Source: Lanius collurio (lineage: Eukaryota; Chordata; Aves; Passeriformes; Laniidae). From it: a DNA stretch of 64,000 bases. The DNA is taken from assembly GCA_020086605.1 (NCBI GenBank), contig JACBWW010000051.1, forward strand, positions 3,056,050 to 3,120,049. Reading direction: 5' to 3'. Position 1 is the stretch's first letter. Each line of letters starts with the position of its first letter. Below are positions 52,401 to 64,000 of this stretch, in pieces. The position numbers and the translations under genes are program-made. The notes under the pieces are model-generated. The model was not told the DNA's origin. It was given only the letters and a program-made list of their open reading frames with translations, and made no database searches.

Positions 52401-55400
52401 CAAATTAAACAGGCTATTGTCATTACTGCTTCTATGTCATTTCTCTAAATTCTTTAGGTACCATCATATCCCAGACTACTTTTATTTGCTACAGTTCTGT
52501 AGTTAACAGCTGTAATGAGAAGAAGAGGATTGAAATGTAATTTAAATGTTCCCCTTGAAACTCGTTTGCATCCTGTGACTGAGAAAACACTGTGCTGTAG
52601 AACACACTCTTCACTGCAGGGCTTCTTCACCCACAGGACCACCTGGTCCAGCCTCAGCTGAAGACACTGGGAAGGTTCCAGTGACTGCCAGAAGGCTTTG
52701 GATCAGGGTGTAAAACGAGGTCATGTGGAAAGATAAACATGAGACACCATATTCCACACTGTAGCTGCAGCTCATGTGCACTAAATGGGGAGAGCTGCTG
52801 GGAGCCCATTGTGCTGGAAGATGCTGTTTGGAGAATAACTGGCTGATAGCTTAGGACCAGAGGGACTCAAAAGACACAAGTTCTTGATTTACTGCTGTCT
52901 TTCCAAGTACAAACTTGAGCAGAGGCTGAAAGCATCATTCTTTTCTCTAAGTGCTTCCAAGATGCCACTTAGATTTTTTTTTCCTTCATCTCTCCTATTC
53001 TCTTTTTTTCTTTTAATTGTACTAGGAGGCTACCTCTTTCATCAGAGTTTGGAAGCTTTAAAAAGAGCAAGGTTTCTCTAACTCCTCTTTTCCTGTCTGC
53101 CTTTTCCCTTCCTTTTTTCCAGAATGATTTTCCGTACCATAAGTGGGAATTCTGATCATTCTGACTGAAACCACATATTAGTTGGGCAGACTTTATGTTT
53201 TAGTTTACTTAAAATGTTTGGTATGGAATTTAAAGTAGTTTATGCAATGGAAGATCTATACATGTGTGGGAGGTTGGACATGTTTATTTGTATACCTGGA
53301 GTTTGGGAGTACCAGAGTGAAAAGGAGCTCTGTGCAGAATTTATCCAAAATTGAATTAGAATTCTTGATGTACTGCCTAGATACTGGAAATTATTTTTCC
53401 AAGTTCAAAAATGAAGCAATCATTTTACAATTTAGTCTAAGAATAATTTCACTGTAGGTGAAACCTGGGAGTATTCTCTTGTAAGTATATCCAGCACTCT
53501 CCATTTTTGAACCAAGCACTGGCCATATTAAGGTTTTTGCTACTCATAGTGATTCTTACTCTGGTATCTCTCATATGCTCATCACAGATTCCTGATGCAA
53601 CAATGGAAAATGTACTGAAATCTTCCTTGCTATTTTAATTGTAAAATCATATGTGCTTGTAGTAAAGCTCCCAACTTCCAATTCCACAGGCAAGCTGGAG
53701 ATAGAAGGGAGGCTGCATTAGTGTTTCACCTTTAACAGCATCCAGAAAAGTGTGAGACACTTGAACGGCTGTTGCCAGTACTCTGCCTGTTCTGTGAATA
53801 AATAGGTTGTCAATCTAGCACTTTAAACAAGCACTTTCTTCTTTTTTAACCTTGCTTCTTGACATTTTCCATTAAGCATACTGTAATGGAAAAGATGAGG
53901 AGAATTTCTGTACACACCAGGAATAGCAACCTGTCTGCTTAGCACGAGGGGCCCTTTTCTGTGTGGTGACTGAGAGCTTCATCCCATGCTGGATTGCTTC
54001 TTGAGATTAGATGCTGATAGCCCTTCCCTCTGTAACTGTGACTGCCTGGCTCTGGGACGATTCCCCAGGCAGCCAGGAGGCAGCACACTGCAGTGTGGGT
54101 CTGACAAAGCACCGAGTGCTGGCTGTGCTCCCTGCAGTGAGCGTGTCCAGCAAAGGCCATCTGTCCAGCTGTGGCACTGAGCCTTGGCTGAGGCTCTGAA
54201 GGCTCCTCAGGCCGGCACTTTGTCACCTTGTTCACTCCCCAAACTCCTTGCTGGCCACCAAGCCCATGAGATATGTGGAAATTCTGTGTGTGCCGAGGAT
54301 GTTCATCAGCACTAATCACTGCTCACATGCACAGGCAGGAAGAGTTAAATAGAGATAGTGCAATTCCCAAATATAAGCCTTTTTTAGAAGAAAACTGGTT
54401 ATTACTAGATCATAGTGGAGCTCTGATTTCTGGCTGGTCTAACAGACTAGAATGCTGTATACATATTTGCTTGAAGAAAGGCAAAACCAGAAATCCATAT
54501 ATATACATAGGCATGTACAGAGAAATAACCATGCAAAATACCTAATTAGTTGTCCATTGCTTAAAGCTGTTTCACAGCTAATTCATCATTAACTTAATAG
54601 ATCTTTTTTAAGGAAGACATTATTGTCCAAGCACTTGAATCCTATTGTAGTCTACTGCTGTTCATTCCCTTCCTTCTGATATTTATGCTATTCAAACACC
54701 AGCTCTGTCTGTGGAAGGCTGCAGTTAAATGGGCTCTGTGGAGGTAGCATAGTGTTTCCTAGCAACACCATGTCCGTGGCAGTGATGCTGCCTTCCCTCT
54801 CTTCACTAAACGCAAAGTCATGTCCATTAATCCCCAGCTGCACTTAAAACTTTTCAGGGATTTTGCTAGCTCCCTACTGTTCATGTTTTCATCTTGCTCA
54901 TACGCTGCAAGGCAAACTGCTTCAGTGATTTAATTCTCTTTGGTGCCTCAGTGTAAAACCAACCATGTGTGTATATTCACAATTACTATTTGTTCTCTGT
55001 TTAAAACAAATAATTTGTCCTATACTGTGATGCCTCCCCTCAAACATTATCATTTTGGTCATTCAAACAACCTGACAAATAAAAGAGATAAACTAAATGT
55101 CTTGAAAATCTATTACTTGTGCTGCAAAAGCAACTGAATTTTTTTAGGCTAAGATATGTAGTGGCAAAATAACCCTAAATTAAAGGGAAAGGAGCATTTT
55201 ATTTTTTTACTACACGACAACATTGAAATAAAATTTATAGGACTTGTTTCTATCTGCTGACAGCTTTCTGTGTAACATGAACTGAATAGTCTTTGACCTT
55301 TTGTGATACCAGCTGAGTTCCAGGGATATCACTTTGTTGAATGGGAAACTCCTGCAGCATTGTGAGAATGAGTCTGGGATCAGAGAAACTGCTCTCTGAC

Positions 55401-56354
55401 TTCACCTGGCTGCAGCCAAGGCAGCTGGGAGGAGCAGGAAGAGACAAACTCTGAGCTGTGGCTTTCTGAAGGGGTTTATAAAAACACACACCTATTGTCA
55501 AGCAACACAGCCTTCTCCTCCTGCTCAGACTCACGAAAAGGTGCTGTGAGAGGTTTGCTGCAGGCCTCAAATCTTCTGTCACCCCCCAGACAAATACTCA
55601 TGCTTGTGTGGATTGGGTGTTGATAGATGTGGTTGTATATACCAAGGCTGCAGTTTGGTTTTCTTACCCTTTTTCATAATGAATATTCAGTAAGGTACAG
55701 GAGTGTCTCCTGAGACTCATTTACTTCCCAGAAAAAGGAGTCGAGATATTCCATCACCTATGGACATTTGTTAGAACATGTAAGCAGCTTAGCTAATTAA
55801 TATTTTTGTTCCTAATTTGGCTCTTGCTGTACAATAAGTCATGTCATATTCATAATCAGTTCAAAACATACATCTTTGTGGGGCTATCTCTTCTAATTTG
55901 TTTTTCAGAAAGTGTAAGATGTTACACCAAAATATATGTAAACTTAGTGTTAAATAAGTAGGTATTCTAAAATTCCTCTCAGTGAAGGAAAATATTTCCT
56001 AAACTATTTATTTAAATTTTGTGTTTAGAGACATTCTGGAGAATGATGCAACACACAGTACAAAACGTCCTCTGAGCATCGATGAGCTTGTTGAAGAAGA
56101 TGTTCTCCCTCTTGTGTGCACACACACACAGTGAGAAAAATAAGAGACAGATATTCTGTGAGCAGACTGTCATTTCTATCAGCTCAAAGTCTGGGCCTTT
56201 ACAGGGTTGTTAGAACGTGTTGCAGCAGGTAGGGCTCTTCCTGCCTGCAGCTTGAGCTAGATCCCCATTTCTCCAGGGTGTCCCTTCCTTTCCGAGGGTG
56301 CTCCTGCCAAGTGGCAGGACCGAGCCTTTTTGTCTGCACAGTAACACGGCCTGA

Positions 56355-56567
<213 letters not shown>

Positions 56568-56880
56568 TGATGGCAGTCCCGAAAGAGCAGAGGCCTCGGG
56601 AGTCCCTGTCCTGCAGAGGGGCCGTGGCTGGCACTGCTGCCCGGTGTTAGGTGTGTCTGCAGCGAAGGACAGGGAGCTGTGGCCGTGTGCAGGGACAGGA
56701 GGCTCAGTCCCACCCCAGCCCTCGGTGGGGAGCACGGCCCGGCCGGGCAGAGCTGCCTGCTGCGGGCTCCTGGGGCACAGGAGCGGTGGGGGAGCTGCCT
56801 GTGCCCGTGTGCCCCTCGGACCAGCTGGCAGAGCCACCTTGTCCTGTCCGTGCTGGGGGCCAGCAGCGCCTTCTGCAGCA

Positions 56881-57975
56881 CACAGCCCTGTCAGGCTGTC
56901 CCTGCTGTCACACAGCCCTGTCAGACTGTCCCTGCTGTCACACAACCCCTGTCAGGCTGTCCCTGCTGTCACACAGCCCAGTCAGGCTGTCCCTGCCATC
57001 ACACAGCCCTGTCAGGCTGTTCCTGCTGTCACACAGCCCTTGTCAGGCTGTCCCTGCTGTCACATAGCCCTGTCAGGCTGTCCCTGCTGTCACACAGCCC
57101 AGTCAGGCTGTCCCCTGCCCCTGTCAGGCTGTCCTTGCTGTCACACAGCCCTGTCAGGCTGTCCCTGCTGTCACACAGTCCTGTCAGGCTGTCCCTGCTG
57201 TCACACAGCCCCTGTCAGGCTGTCCCCTGCCATCACACAACCCTGTCAGGCTGTCCCTGCTGTCACACAGCCCTGTCAGACTGTCCCCTGCTGTCACACA
57301 GCCCCTGTCAGGCTGTCCCTGCTGTCACACAGCCCTGTCAGACTGTCCCCTGCTGTCACACAGCCCTGTCAGGCTGTCCCCTGCCCCTGTCAGGCTGTTC
57401 CTGCTGTCACACAGCCCTGTCAGGCTGTCCCTGCTGTCACACAGCCCTGTCAGGCTGTCCCCTGCCCCTGTCAGGCTGTCCCTGCTGTCACACAACCCCT
57501 ATCAGGCTGTCCTCTGCTGTCACACAGCCTCTGACAGGCTGTCCCCTGCCCCTGTCAGGCTGTCCCTGCTGTCACACAACCCCTATCAGGCTGTCCCCTG
57601 CTGTCACACAGCCCCTGTCAGGCTGTTCCTGCTGTCACACAGCCCTTGTCAGGCTATTCCTGCTGTCACACAACCCCTGTCAGACTGTTCCTGCTGTCAC
57701 ACAACCCCTGTCAGGTTGTCCCTGCTGTCACACAGCCCTGTCAGGCTGTCCCTGCTGTCACACAACCTCTGTCAGGCTGTCCCCTGCTGTCACACAGCCC
57801 TGTCAGGCTGTCCCTGCTGTCACACAGCCCAGTCAGGCTGTCCCTGCTGTCACACAGCCCTTGTCAGGCTGTCCCCTGCTGTCACACAGCCCTGTCAGGC
57901 TGTTTCTGCTGTCACACAGCCCTTGTCAGGCTGTCCCTGCTGTCACACAGCCCTGTCAGGCTGTTTCTGCTGTCA
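56881..57975. repeat. Minisatellite, 37 units of about 30 bases
   Basis: I count 37 tandem units. The commonest is 30 bases, CACAGCCCTGTCAGGCTGT followed by CCCTGCTGTCA. Variants of 31-32 bases carry an extra C or T (CCCCTG, CCCTTG, TCCCCTG), and short forms are about 24 and 27-28 bases. Frequent substitutions are CACAACCC, TCAGACTG and GGCTGTT. The + strand has no stop codon in any frame of the unit. This produces long open frames with repeating SGCPCCH, AVPAVTQPC or RLSLLSHSP patterns, which are artefacts and not genes. The array starts about 330 bases after the EGF8 donor and ends abruptly in CACTGCACAGTTC. Confidence 0.97.
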
Positions 57976-59595
57976 CACTGCACAGTTCACGTGCCAGACT
58001 CTGAAGGGTTGGGTGAGATGTGCTGAATGGGCATGTATGGTAAGGGGCTGACATCCCTGCTCTATTTTCCCTGCCCTTTATCAGGTATTTCCCTATTTAA
58101 TATAGGACATGTCCTGTATTTCCCTTCAAAGACATTTTTCTGGTTTTGTAGAGCCTTCCATGGTGGCCTGAAAGCAGTTCTGAGATGTTCTTCATTCTAA
58201 TCAAGATTGGGTAATTTGCTCCCTCATTTAAAGGAACTTTCTTATTCCTTTCAATATCTTTAGTAAATCACATAGATTCTTTTTCGTGGGCTTCTGCTTT
58301 CTGTTATAAACCAAACATCAGACACAGCTTTCTTCCTTGAGACTCCTTCTCTTTTCTTTAGCCAATAATTATTCTAAAGAAAACATCTGCTGTTTGCCAA
58401 TTAATAAATATTTTATAAATGTTTTTCCTAAAACTGCAAAGCAACATCGGGCTGTATCAAGGGTAAAATTGTCATTAGGATGAGTATTTTAATTAATTCT
58501 ATGTAAGATTTCAGGGTTTAGAAACTGTTTGTAAGTCCCAAACTGAGAAAAAGGTGTATTTGGTTTTGATTGCATGATATTAACCACACCTGAATATCAT
58601 TAGCTAGTTTTAATTTGTAAATCTTCTGTTAGCTCCTTGGTTCCACGTGCTCAGTGCTTAGAGAAGTACTTTAGAAATTCTAAAGCTAATTCAATTTCAG
58701 AGAACTAGAACTTGCTTTACAGCTGTTATGGAAAAGAGCAGAATCTAACTGCCAAAGTACATTAATTGGCATTTAAGTATACAACAAAACACACTAAACT
58801 TGAGTTAATATTCAGTGTAAGAAACTACGAGGCTAAATGACTAGGTTTGCAGTTTTTACAGGCTTAGAAGATTAGAAAGGGAAATTTGAAAATGGATGTA
58901 TTACTAGAACTTCCTCAAATAAAGGAAGAAGTTTGGAAATGTTTTTGGAAATACTGGAACAAGAAGTTTATTTATATATCTAGGACAGTATTTTGCACTT
59001 GTAAAACAGACAAGCAGAGCTAAAAATGACCAGTGATCCTATTCAGCTGCTCATCCTAATGAAAAATTGTAGAATTGTAAAACTTTCTCAAAGAAGGCAA
59101 ACAGTAACTCATCAAAGGCAAAGAATACGGAGAGAATATGCCATACAACAGATATATAATATTATGAATTAATAATTAATGCAGAATTGTATATTCTATT
59201 ATCATGCAAATTGCATGGATTTTGGTTTACCATAGTAAAGTACCTGAAAGAAAATTAGTTGGTGTAGCTGAAGGCTGGAGAGGTTTAGGGGAGAAGTCTT
59301 CAGATGTTCTTCATGTTTGCATTTTAAGTAATTTTTTTTTCCAGAGACTAGAGTGGTTACTGCTCGTTGGTTCTTGTGCATGTAAATAGTTTGAAAATTT
59401 AAGCTTGAGCCAAGATCCAAAAGAACCTGAGAAGTCCCTTTGAGCCACACATTTTCACATGGGGATTTTATGATAAAGGCAGAAATGAATCTCTAGTCTT
59501 GTGACCCTTTGCTCAGTACTTTAATTCAGTGATCATTCCTGCTTTTAATAGTCTCATCCTTATTAATTCCTGTAGAATGTTTGTATAAGGGGGGT

Positions 59596-59615
59596 CAGGT
59601 GCTGTTCAGCACCTG
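59596..59615. promoter_or_regulatory. Interrupted perfect palindrome with two E-boxes
   Basis: CAGGTGCTG, then TT, then CAGCACCTG: nine-base arms that are exact reverse complements. Each end is a CAGGTG/CACCTG E-box of the type bound by ZEB and SNAI factors. The right arm with its preceding bases also reads TTCAGCACC, identical to the left half of the RE1/NRSE element bound by REST, but no good second half with canonical spacing follows. The structure is directly visible; any binding is inference. Confidence 0.4.
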
Positions 59616-59851
59616 TTCAGCTGCTGTTTCTCCACAAGCTTGCCAGGCATTCCTGGAAATGAAAGAGAGACTTTGAGCCTCGCTGTGTTTCCTACCCAGA
59701 GCTCCCCACAGGCTGTGCCCCTGCCGTGCTCTCGGTCCCTCTCTGGTTTGTGCTGCTGCAGTTGGCTTGGTTATGTTTTGGGTTTCAGATTTCTTTGAGA
59801 TGTCATGGAGTCCTTTCCCATGTGCACTGGGAGCACAGAGACATTGTCCTC

Positions 59852-60518
59852 TGTTGGGGAGGAGGAAATAGGGAAACCTTATAAATATGACTGCTTGGCA
59901 AAAGATTCTGAAAATATGAAACCTGTAAGTGAAATAGAAATGAAAGCTGACTTTGAGATATAAGATACTGAGCTGTTAGTTAGTGTACAACCAAAAAACA
60001 ATGGGCTGGCCAGCTGAAGGAGAATCCCTCTGCATTGAGCAATGTCTTTAGCAGAGAAGAGGATGCTTCGGCAAACAGAAAAGTCCAAGGGTCAGAGAAA
60101 CCCTGCCAACATAGCAGGGAAGAAAAAAGTAGTTTTAGAAAGTAGTTTTTAGGAGTTAAAATGTAACACAGTATGGTAATGTAGTAGTTTTAATAGGTTG
60201 TATGTAAATTCTATAAGGATTTCTGTCTTCTATTGATTGGATGTTGTACTATTGCCATATTCAGTATAAGAAGAGATAGAATATCATGGAACCAGACTTT
60301 TAGGGCACTTTCGCTCGCTCTCTCTCTTACACCCTTACACCCTTACTCTCTCAGTCTCTCTCTCACTCTCTCTGGGCCATGCTCTGAGCTGTGGCAGCTC
60401 CAGCAGAGCTCCTGCACCCACGGCCCTTGCAAATAAACTGCACATTTCAGGAGCTGCCCTGAACTGCAGAGATCACCCCAAACCGACTGCGTCCCGCGGC
60501 ACCTTTTTATTTTCTACA
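59852..60518 (+). mobile_element. Probable solo LTR of an endogenous retrovirus
   Basis: A 667-base segment begins TGTTGG and ends CTACA, the TG...CA form of LTR ends. It is flanked by GTCCTC (59846-59851) and GACCTC (60519-60524), a possible target-site duplication with one mismatch. Inside are a TATA-like TATAAG at 60265, a CT-rich patch (60310-60380) and AATAAA at 60432-60437, followed by about 80 bases of U5-like, GC-richer sequence. No gag, pol or env coding follows and no second LTR is seen, so it is best read as a solo LTR left by recombination. The family (ERVL- or ERVK-like) cannot be set by eye. Its orientation is the same as TENM2. Confidence 0.65.
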
Positions 60519-61760
60519 GACCTCACCATCAGTTTGTCAAATTGATGGTCACAAGGACTGCAACAAAACTCAAAAAATGAATATAATGTTAATCACTTAA
60601 TGCTTAATATCTTAGAGTGCAGTCATGCCTTTGCCTGAGATGTGCTGCTCTGTGTGTCTCATTCACTACACACCTGGCCAGGACTGTGTCCTGTGACCTC
60701 TGTGTTTATAGGGGAGTGTGCAGGAATGGAGAGGCTGGAAGGATGTTCTGTGCTTCCAGCTGCACCTTTATGTAATTGTGACTCTGTATATAAAGGGACA
60801 GATAAAATTAAGTTTTCTCATTAGACAAAGCTGAAAACTGTACTATGGGAATCAACATTAAAGATCCAGTGAGTTACCAGAACCCCAAGTTTCACATAAA
60901 ATGCAAGTTTATTGGAAGTTAAAGAAATTGCCTCTCTTCCCAGTCACTCTTTTCATTTGAAACTCAGCGGAGTTTATTTGCAGCAAAGTATTGAACTCAT
61001 TTGCTGCTCCATTACCAACATTGCTCTGTTAACATAAGCAAGTAGTTCTGGAGTAGTACAGAACAAACAAGCTGTTCCTTCAGAAGGCAGTAAGGTAGCT
61101 AAAAATACTTTTTTTCTTTCCTAAATGAGGTCCTTCTGTGGACAGTCAAACCTCCTTCCTTTCTGCATGTTGTTAAAATGCAGTTCCTTCAGCATGTCAC
61201 TGAAAGGCAGCTATCATTTCCTGTCTTCTGTGGCAGCAGATGTAAATATTTTGGAGCTTTTTCCCTGTTCAGCCATTCTTATTGCACTTGTATCTCACAA
61301 TCAGATTCAAAGGCCTTGGGCCAAGTCTTCATTTTATGAATGTCAAGGAGAGCATTGCCACTGACTCCAGAGGGTTTCCCATTTTTCCTGCTTTGTCTTA
61401 TTATCTGCCACAATGCAAACTCCACACCATAGTTCAAAAAGAGAAAAATGAAAGATTATACTTAATATTTTCTTTCCATTTCAGATTAATGTCCTTTAGT
61501 TGGTTTATTCCTAGAAGAGGCAGATGAGTCCCTCTCTCTTTTACAAATCTTCATTTTAAATGAGATGTCAGTGTGGATTACTGGCATAAGTAGAATGTGA
61601 TTGCAGAGCAGTGAGAGGAGAGAGGCTCCAAATCTGTTTTCTCCTCTTAGGGCTGTTGAGGTGGAGCTGTGAATGATCTCAGGTAACACTGGGAAATTCA
61701 CCTGCTTTTGTCCTTACCATCACATGTCAAATCAAGACATGGGCTTAATTGGTCTTTATC

Positions 61761-61905
61761 TTGGAAGTGTCCAAGGCCAGGTTGGAGGGGCTTGGAGCAA
61801 CCTGGGACAGTGGGGGGTGTCCTTGCCCATGGCAGGGGGTGGCACTGGGTGAGTTTTAAGGTCCCTTCCAACCCAAACCAGCCTGTGGTTCTGTGATTCT
61901 TTATG
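61761..61905 (+). mobile_element. CR1 LINE 3' end fragment
   Basis: Typical avian CR1 3' wording is clear here: GTCCAAGGCCAGGTTGGA, GGGGCTTGGAGCAACCTGGG, CCTTGCCCATGGCAGGGGG, TTTTAAGGTCCCTTCCAACC and CAAACCAGCCTGTGGTTC, ending in a degenerate TTCTGTGATTCT tail. CR1 elements lack poly(A) and end in a short octamer-like repeat, which fits. It is 5'-truncated to about 145 bases, non-coding, and in the same direction as TENM2. It is the best evidence in the window for an avian (or at least sauropsid) genome. Confidence 0.9.
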
Positions 61906-62029
61906 AACCTGTTTAGGGTTACTCTGGTGCATAAGCTGAAAAAACTTGAAACTCTTTAATTTATGTTTTTGTTATTTTTTTTTAATTGTTCTTTAAGGAG
62001 GAAGCCTAACTGAAAAGTAAGGGCATTCT

Positions 62030-62320
62030 GGCATTGACTCACTTTTAAGGTCTCTTTAAATTGGAAATTGCTTCTGTTTTCTGAACCACGTTTGGATTAC
62101 ATAATTTGCTCACTGCGGCTGCTTCTAAAGCTACTATCTTCCCTTAATCAGTCCCTCAGTAATCTAATCATTATTAAGCATCTTTTGGAGGGATTAGAAA
62201 CAGCTTTATTTTAAGACCTGTAATTGTGATTACAATATATAATCCCCCTAATAGACACATATCACCCATTTAATTCACCGTGGCTTTATTTTAGGAAATG
62301 AAGGCATTACAGATGGTTTT
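62030..62320. promoter_or_regulatory. Candidate regulatory stretch with TAAT motifs
   Basis: This AT-rich block contains an inverted pair TGTAAT-TGTG-ATTACA (62219-62234) and many homeodomain-type cores (TAATCAGTCC, TAATCTAATCATTATTAAG, TAATCCCCCTAATAG, TTTAATTCACCG). No repeat family or coding frame explains it. A conserved intronic enhancer is possible for a developmentally regulated neuronal gene. Only motif density is visible here. Confidence 0.25.
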
Positions 62321-64000
62321 TTGAGGAACAGCAGAGGATATGCTAGTTTTTAAGTTCCTATTTCTTTTGGCATATTGCATAAGGAAATCAGTGCTGTGGC
62401 TGTTCATACCCATCATTTTGCAATAACTATTTTATAATAATTTGCTTGTTCTTAAATAGAAGAATGTTTTTAGTATCTCAAAACAGTCTTCTTAAATTAT
62501 GTGTGATTAGCTAAATTTCACCTTAGACGTTGGTGGTGCCTTCAGGTGCACAAGTCAATGGGATGCACAGCAAAACTCAGACATCTTTTCTAAAGTGGAA
62601 TTTCACTAAATGTTGGATGCAGTTGATATCCGTCACATTTGAGGAATGTTTGTCCTGAGTGCCTTGGGATAATTTGGGAGACAGATTTAAAAATCCTGCC
62701 CTCTGCAGAGGCAACCTTGGCAGGAGCCCATATTGCCCACCAGGCTTGCTCTTTCTAGGCTTTTCTTTTCCTTCTTTCTCTCTTCTCCCACCTTTTGCAT
62801 CCATTCACAATTGCTCATTTTTATGGTTTTTATTGGCAAGACAGTTAAAGTATGTAATCTCAGAGAAAGAAAAACAGAAAATAAGCAAAATTTTGCTAAA
62901 TTTGTTTGTTTCAGATTTGATCAGGATGGAGAGGACAGGTGCAGGCAGGTTAAAAAAAAAACAAAAAAAAGCTTAAATGCAATCACTGCTTCTATCACTT
63001 CCCAGATCACATTTCTCCTCACAATGTAATTATCTGGTCTAAAATGGGTAGGAAAAGGAAAGGAAGCAACCCGTAGCAGTATAGAATACTAAGCTAAATA
63101 GAAATGAGGAATTTCTTATTTGTTATGCAAAGTGGGACACTCTTTTTAAAATACATTTTAATGTCTTTTCCACTTGGCTTTCCAAAGAGACATGAGCATC
63201 TCTCAGAAGGCAAATTTTGCCCTTCAGTTTGTCATTCTATATCTTTAACCCCACCAGGAAGTACAGCTGGTGGTAATTCTGTTTGACACAATACATTAAA
63301 GATAACGAATTAGAGAAAGCCAACTATCTGCTCCAGTATGAAATCTCTTCAATTCACAGGAAAAATACATTTCTAGTGAAGTTCACTGTCAGGACAGTGC
63401 ACTTGACTGATTGAAAGGCTGTTTATTTGAGTTGTCTTAGAAAACTCATCTCTGAAATTAGACAGAAGGAAAATAGAAAGAAAAGTGTCTTCCTGCAATA
63501 AACATTTAGAAAAAAATTGCTTTTAGAAAATTACAAATCCTGTGACTTGATACTGCATCAGGCTCGTGACATTTAAGATAATACAAGTATTTCACAGCAC
63601 AAAAGCAAATCATGTAATTTAGCTTGCCTCAACAAGCATTGCCTCAGCAGGGGTCTCTAATTCAGCACAGACAAAAGATTTTATGAAGTTCTCAATATAA
63701 ATACCCAGAATACTCTTGGCACAGAAAATACCTTCCCAGAGCCTGTACAATAGTCAGTCGTGGAACATTAAATGCAATCAGGAGATGAAATCTGTTGTGG
63801 ATGGGGGCCAGAGTGAGTCACGTGGGCTCAGGTATAAAATCTGTATCAAAAGTAGGCACTCAAAGTTTGACAAGAGCTAGTGAGTGTGCTTGTATGTGAT
63901 TGTGTTACAACTTCAGGTCAGCCTCTAATGGCCTTGGCACTCATTAGGCAGCTTATCCTTCCCCTGTCCCTCGTGGGCCGTGGCACTGCAATAACTCCCT

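Overview
The window is vertebrate nuclear DNA, most likely from a bird (probably a songbird). It is AT-rich intron sequence interrupted by short spliced exons. It carries decayed CR1 LINE fragments and a retroviral solo LTR, and has no sign of bacterial gene organisation. The class assignment is inferred from the CR1 3' ends and from how the coding exons read; no search was run.

The only gene I can support is teneurin-2 (TENM2) on the + strand, seen from inside. Six constitutive-looking exons were placed from splice sites, reading phase and protein family knowledge: 5529-5724, 8484-8585, 27296-27490, 32745-32945, 34070-34255 and 56407-56553. They encode the extracellular stretch just before the EGF repeats and then all eight EGF-like repeats. 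The transmembrane region lies upstream of the window, and the beta-propeller, YD-shell and C-terminal parts lie downstream. Every EGF exon starts and ends in phase 1, so each can be skipped without breaking the frame. EGF2 and EGF5 lack one cysteine, the known teneurin signature for disulfide-linked dimers.

Two further coding segments make this locus more interesting. A 33-nt phase 1-1 micro-exon at 12378-12410 would insert the basic peptide GRRHFNKYKKK between EGF1 and EGF2. A 27-nt extension at 34256-34282, reached through a weak GC donor, would insert GRQTTGTET between EGF7 and EGF8. Both keep the frame and look like alternative splicing that tunes inter-EGF linkers.

Non-coding highlights are as follows. 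An unexplained open frame ending at 8426 in the intron at 5725-8483 contains a 117-residue ATG-started candidate with a C-terminal membrane segment. A minisatellite of 37 units lies at 56881-57975, about 330 bases after the EGF8 exon. A probable solo LTR spans 59852-60518 with near-matching flanks. CR1 remnants lie at 38371-38510, 49326-49432 and 61761-61905. Two AT-rich stretches (19040-19380 and 62030-62320) are dense in homeodomain-type motifs and may be regulatory. Everything else is intron in which I see no gene, tRNA, rRNA or CRISPR.
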